Below, piece after piece: positions 8,188 to 14,959 of a DNA stretch of 14,959 nt. This stretch comes from Deltaproteobacteria bacterium. Its GTDB lineage: Bacteria > Desulfobacterota > Desulfarculia > Adiutricales > Adiutricaceae. The stretch spans positions 1 to 14,959 of the forward strand of contig JAIRNQ010000212.1 in NCBI GenBank assembly GCA_031257955.1, in the 5' to 3' direction. The position numbers were made by a program, and so were the translations under genes. Within the stretch, counting starts at the first letter, position 1. Each line of letters begins with the position of its first letter. The notes beneath the pieces are model-generated. The model searched no databases. It was not told where the DNA came from and saw only the letters and a list, made by a program, of their open reading frames with translations.

Positions 8188-8493
8188 ACCCGCCCCCGGG
8201 CCCGGCCTTAGGCCCATCCTTGGGCCCACCCTTGGGACCCCGTAACTGGCCCCGCCCTTGGGGCCAGCCTTCGGCCCGGGCTGCCTTCCAATAATAGTCT
8301 GGTGGCCAACGCGCCAAAAATAACCGCATAATTCTTTAGATTTAAACCTTCCCTATTCCGACCTTACATAAGTAAAGACTGACGCAAAGATCCGTTTCCA
8401 GCCGGAAATAAAGGTTTTCGTATATTTAAAACATTGTTCAATTGTCCGGTGCCGGCCTGAAAGTTATGGTTATGTAAATATGGAAATAGCATC
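8188..8493. other. spacer: GC-rich tail of glmM region changing to AT-rich island
   Basis: The first ~105 nt are GC-rich low-complexity sequence with repeated TTGGGCCC-like words and one perfect hairpin (8246-8267). From about 8295 the composition drops abruptly to AT-rich and stays so to about 11810. A short inverted repeat TTTCC/GGAAA (8395-8408) is present. No gene was found. The switch near 8295 is the apparent left edge of an acquired segment; no repeat or tRNA marks it. Confidence 0.55.
8246..8267 (+). terminator. hairpin after glmM, possible transcript end
   Basis: Perfect 8-bp stem CTGGCCCC / GGGGCCAG with a 6-nt loop, 59 nt after the glmM stop. No T-run follows, so it is not a classical intrinsic terminator; it may stabilise the 3' end or help rho-dependent stopping. 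Confidence 0.35.
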
Positions 8494-8523
8494 TTGACTG
8501 ACTGAGCTATATTGTGGTATAAA
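8494..8523 (+). promoter_or_regulatory. sigma70-type promoter for the AT-rich cassette
   Basis: TTGACT (8494-8499), an 18-nt spacer, then TATAAA (8518-8523), giving a leader of about 80 nt to the ATG at 8609. AT-rich DNA produces promoter-like words by chance, so this is a reasonable but not certain call. Confidence 0.5.
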
Positions 8524-8608
8524 TTTGGGTAGTTAATTGCCATGATATATTTTTATAATGAGTACACGAATTCCAGTCAATACTGTGTCCTGAGCAAAAG
8601 GATATAAT

Positions 8609-10021
8609 ATGCCCGTTAATTCCGTACAAGACATTTTGAGCAAGTATTATTCAGACCCACGTCTATGGGGCAATTCATCGTCCGCCTTAAATCCTCAAGA
8701 TGCCCCAAAAAAAAGTTATATTTTTTTCGCACCCCAAATTCCGCCAGAATTCCTGAACAACGTCGTTAAACATATCGCCAAGCGCGTGAACCCATCCGCT
8801 ATTCTCGCCGCGGTAAGCTCCAACTGGCTGGGCGGCTCAAGTGGAAAGACTGGAATTATACTGACCGCCGATTCAGTCTACTGCCGGGAACCACTGTCTG
8901 ACCCAATCATGTTCAGATTTGACGATTTATATAAAACTGCAATTAAGAAAGACCAATTATCCGTTAACACATATTTTACAATTAACTTTTCTGCTGATGA
9001 GGCTGATTCATATACTTTGATGCATGATATTCTCAAAGAGATTATAAAACACAAAAAAGATATTATCAGCCCATCCGCCGGGTACCAGACTCAGGTTCAG
9101 CCGCCAAGTTTTTCTCAGCCCGTAGATATTAACGCTCTTTCTGATTTCAGCGGAAAACAACTAGCTATTTTTGTTGCGCTCTGCTGTGTCTCGCCTCTCT
9201 TTATTCGTTTTCCATTATCATTATTTATTATTATACCTCTTATCGTTCTATATTATATATTTATAGATAAAATAGCTATATTTCAGACTGGAGCGCGCCC
9301 AATAAACCTTGATACAAGTCTACCTCTGGGAAAAGTTAAGATTTACGATATTCTGCGAAAAGTGATGACATCGTTAAATCTCAGTGAATGTGTCTTAATC
9401 TATGCATTAAAAGGCACTGAAATTAATTGTTTCACCCTGCCTGTCAAAGGCGGATTCCATTTATTTCTTACTACGGCCGCTATCAAAAATTGTTCTCCAA
9501 GGCAGTTACAGGCGATTATGACATATTCGATAGCCTTTACTGCCTGCCGAGACTTCAAAAATCTATTAAAGATGTTTTCCATTTATCTTGCACCAATGTT
9601 GATTATATCAATTCTTTATAAGGTAATTTATTTCCCTCTTATTATTGAGTTCCGGTTTATACCGATAAAATCCATAAGCTCATTTCTAACTAAATTCTAT
9701 AAATGGCTGATATCAGATCTGAAATTAATGGATATTGCGAGAGGAGTATTTATATTAACATATGCCTGTTTTCCATTAGGATCTATTATGGCAACTTTGC
9801 GTTGCCGCGAACTGGTTAAAAGAGCAGATATTATTTCCTCGGGGCTGACAGGATTGTATGATTATGTCTATACGCTTTACTACGCTTACTATATATCTAC
9901 GCCAATCCCTAAAGCTACTCCCATGGATGTTGAGTTCACATATTTAAAATTTAAATTTAGTTTTTTTGGGATATTTGTTGTACCAAGGCTCAAAAAAAGA
10001 CTAACTTACCTTAACTTTTAG
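8609..10021 (+). CDS. membrane protein: PH-like N-domain fused to inactive M48-like peptidase domain
   Basis: Not recognised as a named gene; 470 residues. Residues ~36-150 form a soluble α/β domain (IPPEFLNNVVKHI … KTGIILTADSVYCRE … MFRFDDLYKT … MHDILKEIIKH) reminiscent of bacterial PH-like/GRAM-type domains. A linker and TM segments (about 184-219) follow. Residues ~240-420 follow the M48 (HtpX/Ste24) pattern: EINCFTLPVKGGFHLFLTTA (like INAFA…VxVTxGL), SPRQLQAIMTYSIAF (like sxeELxAVLAHEIAH), TM segments (~323-345, ~376-396) and KRADIISSGLTG (like EFEADxxAxxLTG). The zinc residues are gone: HEXXH reads Y306-S307-I-A-F310 and the third ligand is V403. So proteolysis is not expected; a sensor or scaffold role is inference. 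ATG 8609 has AAGGA six bases upstream. AT-rich, unlike its neighbours; 28 nt before a gene sharing its N-domain. Confidence 0.8.
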   Translation: MPVNSVQDILSKYYSDPRLWGNSSSALNPQDAPKKSYIFFAPQIPPEFLNNVVKHIAKRVNPSAILAAVSSNWLGGSSGKTGIILTADSVYCREPLSDPIMFRFDDLYKTAIKKDQLSVNTYFTINFSADEADSYTLMHDILKEIIKHKKDIISPSAGYQTQVQPPSFSQPVDINALSDFSGKQLAIFVALCCVSPLFIRFPLSLFIIIPLIVLYYIFIDKIAIFQTGARPINLDTSLPLGKVKIYDILRKVMTSLNLSECVLIYALKGTEINCFTLPVKGGFHLFLTTAAIKNCSPRQLQAIMTYSIAFTACRDFKNLLKMFSIYLAPMLIISILYKVIYFPLIIEFRFIPIKSISSFLTKFYKWLISDLKLMDIARGVFILTYACFPLGSIMATLRCRELVKRADIISSGLTGLYDYVYTLYYAYYISTPIPKATPMDVEFTYLKFKFSFFGIFVVPRLKKRLTYLNF

Positions 10022-10049
10022 TTATTTTTGTCATAAAATCGATCTCAAA

Positions 10050-11690
<1,641 letters not shown>

Positions 11691-11983
11691 AACACACAGA
11701 CAGAGTTAAGGGTTTAGCGAAATCAGTCATCTGTTTCTGACCAGAATCATTCTTTAGCGGAAAAATGATAATTCATTCAGCGGATGAGAGAATAACTTCA
11801 GTAGTTATTAAAGGTCCGTAAGGTCGGCAAGGCCCCAAGCCCCGCGGATACGATAGTTAAGGACAGCATCCCAACCAACCGCGGACGCGACCAAAATTAT
11901 TATGTAGCTATTTTTTTGTATAATCTAATCCTAAACTACATTTGGCTAGCTAAACGATCGCTCGCGACAAATTAATTTAAGAC
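11691..11983. other. spacer at right edge of AT-rich island
   Basis: No convincing gene. A GC-rich pocket at about 11812-11894 sits inside otherwise AT-rich DNA. On the minus strand it has an open frame ending at a stop at 11810-11808, with tail GWDAVLNYRIRGAWGLADL, but no start codon or family match, so it is at best a gene fragment. A TATAAT-like word near 11930 is not paired with a clear -35. The island probably ends in this spacer. Confidence 0.4.
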
Positions 11984-12012
11984 TTGAAATTTAGTGGCCA
12001 AATGGGTATAAG
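11984..12012 (+). promoter_or_regulatory. sigma70-type promoter for the REC–HD-GYP genes
   Basis: TTGAAA (11984-11989), a 17-nt spacer, then TATAAG (12007-12012). The predicted ~100-nt leader contains an inverted repeat CCGCG/CGCGG (12079-12097) and a tiny GCC-GAAA-GGC hairpin (12102-12111) overlapping the Shine-Dalgarno. No GEMM c-di-GMP riboswitch was recognised in it. Confidence 0.55.
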
Positions 12013-12119
12013 TATAACCGAGCACTGAAGTTACAATTTTGAAAAACGTAATGCGCTTGGTATGGTGCCATGTCGGAACCGCGATTTAAATACGCGGATC
12101 GGCCGAAAGGCGAAAAAAA

Positions 12120-13295
12120 ATGACCGCGGGACGGGTTAACATGCTGTTATCCTTTGGTGAATATGAGACGGCCTTTACGCCGCGTTCTGCCAAAAGAGAG
12201 GTATTCATTGTCGACGACGAATTCGACGATATGGATATCCCCGCGGAAGTTCTTGGCCCGGATATGGAAATCATTGGCCTGGAATCGGCATCGGCTATGT
12301 TCTCCGCCGTCTATAAGGGGCACAGGCCGGAGATGATTTTTTTGGACACGGACCTTTCCGACGCCGATGGCTTCGAGGTACTGGAGCAGCTCAAAACCGA
12401 TCCCCTGACCAAAAACACCCCAGTGGTTATGGTTACGGCCAAGCATGACCAGAACAGTGCCCTAAAGGCCATCAGGTCCGGGGCGGTCGATTTCCTGCCC
12501 AAGCCTTTTTTGGCCCTAATGCTCCCAAGTCGGGTTAACCTTCACCTTAAAATCAAGGAACAGCAAGAAATCATACGGGAACAGGAACGGGTCATCAAGG
12601 AACAGACCCAGAAGCTGGCCCAATGCCGCGAGTTTCTTGACGAGGCCGTTAGCCTTAGAACCGGCCAAATGTCTTCCCTGCAGTCGGCCATCCTTCAGAC
12701 CGTATCCGATTTGGTTACTTGGCCCAAGGAGGGCGCACCCACGGTTCGGGGGGAACACCAAAACATGGCCGCTTTTCTGGAGGCCCTATACGAAAGGGGC
12801 ATCACCTTGGAGGAAGGCGGCACGGCCGTGGATCGGGATATAATCCTTCAATCGGCCAGGCTCCACGACGTGGGCAAGTTGGCCATTGAGTCCTCCATAC
12901 TAAATAAACCCGGCAGGTTAACCACCGTCGAATTCGAGGCGGTTAAGAAACATCCCCTATTGGGCGTGGACATGCTTGGGAGCGTCGAAAGCGGCAAAGA
13001 CGTTTTTCAATTCCTAAAATACGCCAAGGTATTTGCCGGTACCCATCACGAGAGATGGGACGGGACCGGTTACCCCCTCGGACTCAGGGGGGCAGAGATA
13101 CCCCTACCCGGTCGGGTCATGGCCATAGCCGACGTCTACGAGGGCCTTACCCGGGTCAGTCCCTGGAAAAAACCGTTTCCCCATGAAATGGCCGTGCGAA
13201 AGATTATCGCCTCCAAGGGCACCCAGTTTGATCCGGTGCTGGTGGACGTCTTTGCCGATGTGGCCGATACCTTTTGCGCCGCGTACCAAAGTTGA
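12120..13295 (+). CDS. response regulator with HD-GYP phosphodiesterase domain
   Basis: 391 residues, cytosolic. Receiver domain at ~26-145: acidic pair D32-D33, phospho-acceptor D76 (IFLDTDLSD), T106 and K128 (LPKPF), all intact. A helical linker rich in Gln/Glu (EQQEIIREQERVIKEQ, ~147-180) looks like a coiled coil. HD-GYP domain ~185-385: H213, H249-D250 (LHDVGK), H278 (KKHP), H309-H310 with ERWDGTGYP, and D338 (AIADVY). These are the usual metal ligands, apart from the Glu four residues before the first His, which is Val209. The expected role is phosphorylation-controlled hydrolysis of c-di-GMP or a related cyclic dinucleotide such as 3',3'-cGAMP. ATG 12120 has AAAGG nine bases upstream. 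No histidine kinase or output partner is in the window. It is followed by a diverged paralog. Confidence 0.95.
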   Translation: MTAGRVNMLLSFGEYETAFTPRSAKREVFIVDDEFDDMDIPAEVLGPDMEIIGLESASAMFSAVYKGHRPEMIFLDTDLSDADGFEVLEQLKTDPLTKNTPVVMVTAKHDQNSALKAIRSGAVDFLPKPFLALMLPSRVNLHLKIKEQQEIIREQERVIKEQTQKLAQCREFLDEAVSLRTGQMSSLQSAILQTVSDLVTWPKEGAPTVRGEHQNMAAFLEALYERGITLEEGGTAVDRDIILQSARLHDVGKLAIESSILNKPGRLTTVEFEAVKKHPLLGVDMLGSVESGKDVFQFLKYAKVFAGTHHERWDGTGYPLGLRGAEIPLPGRVMAIADVYEGLTRVSPWKKPFPHEMAVRKIIASKGTQFDPVLVDVFADVADTFCAAYQS

Positions 13296-13365
13296 CCCCA
13301 CCGTTTCCCTCTTCCCGTTAGCGGGTGAGAGCCAGCTCCCCACGATATTTAGTTAGCGTTACCCA

Positions 13366-13465
13366 GTCCGGCCCCCAACGCCGGACCAACGAACAAATCC
13401 GTGCCCCGCCGCCCAAGTGGCGGGCCAACGAATTCTATCGGATATTACCGCCACCCCAAAGGCGG
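13366..13465 (+). promoter_or_regulatory. three consecutive hairpins between the HD-GYP paralogs
   Basis: GTCCGGC/GCCGGAC (13366-13386), CCCGCC/GGCGGG (13405-13424) and CCGCC/GGCGG (13448-13465), with loops of 7-8 nt. The last two share the 3' words GGCGGGCCAA. No T-run follows, so these are not intrinsic terminators; they may tune read-through, stability or translation of the downstream gene. The frame of the downstream gene is open through here from 13325, but that segment carries no domain. Confidence 0.45.
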
Positions 13466-13531
13466 GCCAAAGCGATTTGCCATGCCGAACGGCCTTGGCC
13501 CCGACCCCGGGCCAGGCGCGTGGAAGTTACC

Positions 13532-14671
13532 ATGTCGAATAGATCCAAACTGAGCATAAACAATTCCACGATTTTTATCGTAGACGGCAACCAAACCAAT
13601 CTCCAGACGGCTAAATCCGCGCTCCCCATGAGTTACGAGGTTTTCCTGATGGAGTCGGCCGATAAGATGTTTAATTTCATCGACCGCAAAAAACCCGATC
13701 TGATCATACTGGAAATCGAGCTTCCCGGCATAAGCGGATTTGAGGTGATCAAGATCTTAAAGGCCGACGAGAAAACCAGTTCCATCCCCGTGATTTTTTT
13801 GAGCGGACTCTCCGACAACGAAAGCCTAAAAACCTGCCTGGAATTGGGCGGGGCCGACTTCCTTCCCAAACCCATCCAACCCAAACTCTTCCTCAAAACC
13901 ATCGAGCTGCGACTGACCCTGGTGGCCCAAGAAAAAATGGTCCAATCCCAGGCCAACCTCTTGGAAAGCAACCGCAAGGCCCTGGACGCCTTTCAACACG
14001 ACTTTGACAATCTGGTCGAGCGGAAGAGTAGGCAGGTCAAGGCCCAGCACGGGGCGGTTTTGGACACCGTTTCCAAGCTGGTCGACTACCGGCACGATTC
14101 CAAACCCGGGAGTAAATTGCGCGATCATCGGGGCCTAGCCGTGATGATTAAGGCTCTCCAGGAGCGGGGCATATACCTCGAACAGATTAAGGACTGGGAC
14201 CTGGAACTTCTCCTCCAGTCGGCCAGGCTCCACGACGTGGGGAAACTGGCCATCTCCGGCGGCCTTCTGGCCAAACCCGGTAAACTCACCCCAGGCGAAT
14301 ATGAGGAAATAAAGAAACACCCATCCTTGGGCGTGAGGATCCTCAGCCGGGTGGAAGAACTGGCCTTCGACCACTCGCTCCTCAAATACGCCAAGGTATT
14401 CGCCGAGACGCATCAGGAAAAATGGGACGGATCCGGTTACCCCTCCGGGCTGGCCGGCGAGGCCATACCTTTGCCGGGGCGCCTGATGGCCATAAACACC
14501 GTCTATCACGCCCTAACCACCGACCGACCATATAAAAAAGCCCTGAGCCACTCCGAGGCGGTCAGGGTCATCGTTAACGGCAAGGGCTCGCACTTCGATC
14601 CCGTACTGGTTGACGTCTTCGCCCAGGTGGCCGACGAATTTAGATGGGTCTCTTCCCCGATAACCGCCTGA
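13532..14671 (+). CDS. degenerate REC–HD-GYP paralog
   Basis: 379 residues with the same architecture as the preceding gene and clear similarity (shared LQSARLHDVGKLAI, LKYAKVFA, AIPLPGR, FDPVLVDVFA). Key residues have changed. In the receiver (~12-130) the acidic pair is D18-G19 and the phospho-acceptor position is Glu61 (IILEIELPG), while S91 and K113 remain. In the HD-GYP domain H199, H234-D235, H263 and H294 remain, but the second His of HHE is Gln295 and the Asp of the ADVY loop is Thr323 (AINTVY). GYP is intact (SGYP). A Glu receiver may mimic constant phosphorylation; the metal site may be weakened or changed. It may act as a binding or regulatory partner of its neighbour (inference). 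Start: ATG 13532 with GGAAG six bases upstream; the longer frame from 13325 adds only low-complexity residues. Confidence 0.92.
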   Translation: MSNRSKLSINNSTIFIVDGNQTNLQTAKSALPMSYEVFLMESADKMFNFIDRKKPDLIILEIELPGISGFEVIKILKADEKTSSIPVIFLSGLSDNESLKTCLELGGADFLPKPIQPKLFLKTIELRLTLVAQEKMVQSQANLLESNRKALDAFQHDFDNLVERKSRQVKAQHGAVLDTVSKLVDYRHDSKPGSKLRDHRGLAVMIKALQERGIYLEQIKDWDLELLLQSARLHDVGKLAISGGLLAKPGKLTPGEYEEIKKHPSLGVRILSRVEELAFDHSLLKYAKVFAETHQEKWDGSGYPSGLAGEAIPLPGRLMAINTVYHALTTDRPYKKALSHSEAVRVIVNGKGSHFDPVLVDVFAQVADEFRWVSSPITA

Positions 14672-14745
14672 GCCCTTTAGCCTTCCCCGGTTGGCGCACC
14701 CCCGGCCGGACCCCTGTCAGCGCTGGCTTGCTTGGCTGAACTGAG

Positions 14746-14776
14746 CCCCTTTAACCAAAACCGGTTAGGGGTTTTT
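14746..14776 (+). terminator. rho-independent terminator after the HD-GYP pair
   Basis: CCCC-TT-TAACC, loop AAAACC, GGTTA-GGGG, then five T residues. The stem has a two-base bulge. It lies 75 nt after the stop and 34 nt before the next gene. Confidence 0.7.
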
Positions 14777-14809
14777 CCATCACCCGTTTTCCGAAGCGAG
14801 GCTTTTCAA

Positions 14810-14959
14810 ATGACCGTATTGAGCGCTACGACGCTAGAGCCGGTAATGGTAACGCCTTTCACCGCCATGATTTCCTTTGGCGACAGCTTCACCGACAACG
14901 GCTTCGTTGGCGGCCACGGCTTTAGGCGCTACACCAACACCTGGACTTGGGCCGAGTAT
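14810..14959 (+). CDS. GDSL/SGNH-type lipase/esterase, 5' end only
   Basis: Fifty codons are seen before the window ends. The diagnostic block I of GDSL/SGNH hydrolases, SFGDSFTDNGFVGG, appears at residues ~22-35; the Ser in GDS would be the nucleophile. It is followed by RRYTNTWTWAEY, typical of plant/bacterial GDSL lipases (…NGxxWxEY). ATG 14810 has GAGG eight bases upstream. The nucleophile block lies close to the start and no clear export signal is visible in the first 20 residues, so secretion cannot be judged. The rest of the domain (oxyanion Gly/Asn, catalytic Asp-His) is outside the window. Confidence 0.8.
   Translation, partial: MTVLSATTLEPVMVTPFTAMISFGDSFTDNGFVGGHGFRRYTNTWTWAEY

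Noticed and set aside
7638..8294. Long +1 frame overlapping the glmM 3' end
   Set aside because: Arg/Pro/Gly-rich translation typical of a shadow frame in GC-rich coding DNA; glmM is intact.
12013..12119. GEMM-type c-di-GMP riboswitch before the HD-GYP genes
   Set aside because: The leader has small hairpins but lacks the recognisable GEMM conserved core and tetraloop-receptor layout.
13325..13531. Upstream extension of the second HD-GYP gene
   Set aside because: Translation is Arg/Pro-rich low complexity through three hairpins; ATG 13532 has a good Shine-Dalgarno and leads directly into the receiver domain.

Overview
The window comes from a bacterium with a GC-rich core genome, probably deltaproteobacterial (Desulfobacterota-like). 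The basis is the run ftsH–folP–cdaA–ybbR–glmM, an order I associate with that group. REC–HD-GYP signalling proteins and wide, hairpin-rich GC spacers fit as well. No rRNA or taxonomic marker is present, so the assignment is an inference. No rRNA, tRNA or CRISPR array was seen.

Layout. (1) 1-692 is AT-rich and accessory: the 5' part of an IS1595-type transposase on the minus strand, frameshifted by a 17-bp tandem duplication, then AT-rich spacer. (2) 693-8187 is conserved core on the plus strand: infA (translation initiation factor IF-1) behind a strong sigma70-type promoter, a 546-nt structured spacer, ftsH (membrane AAA+ protease) ending in a clear terminator, then folP (dihydropteroate synthase), cdaA (c-di-AMP synthase), a YbbR/CdaR-type membrane protein and glmM (phosphoglucosamine mutase). 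The cdaA–ybbR–glmM trio links c-di-AMP signalling to cell-wall precursor supply. (3) About 8295-11810 is an AT-rich island with two unrecognised genes and different codon use. The first encodes a membrane protein whose C-terminal half looks like an M48 (HtpX/Ste24-type) peptidase that has lost its zinc ligands. The second encodes a soluble protein with two domains resembling the N-terminal domain of the first, joined by 17 tandem heptapeptides (consensus QPPVNVL) and ending in a 13-aspartate tail. (4) 11984-14671 returns to GC-rich sequence, with its own promoter and two tandem paralogous REC–HD-GYP response regulators. The first has intact key residues; the second has lost the receiver phospho-acceptor and two probable metal ligands. 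(5) After a terminator, 14810 to the edge is the start of a GDSL/SGNH-type lipase/esterase.

The strongest candidates for something undescribed are the two-gene AT-rich cassette (a pseudo-M48 membrane protein plus a repeat-linked partner sharing its sensor-like domain) and the active/degenerate pair of REC–HD-GYP paralogs. These assignments rest on motifs read by eye; no database search was possible.
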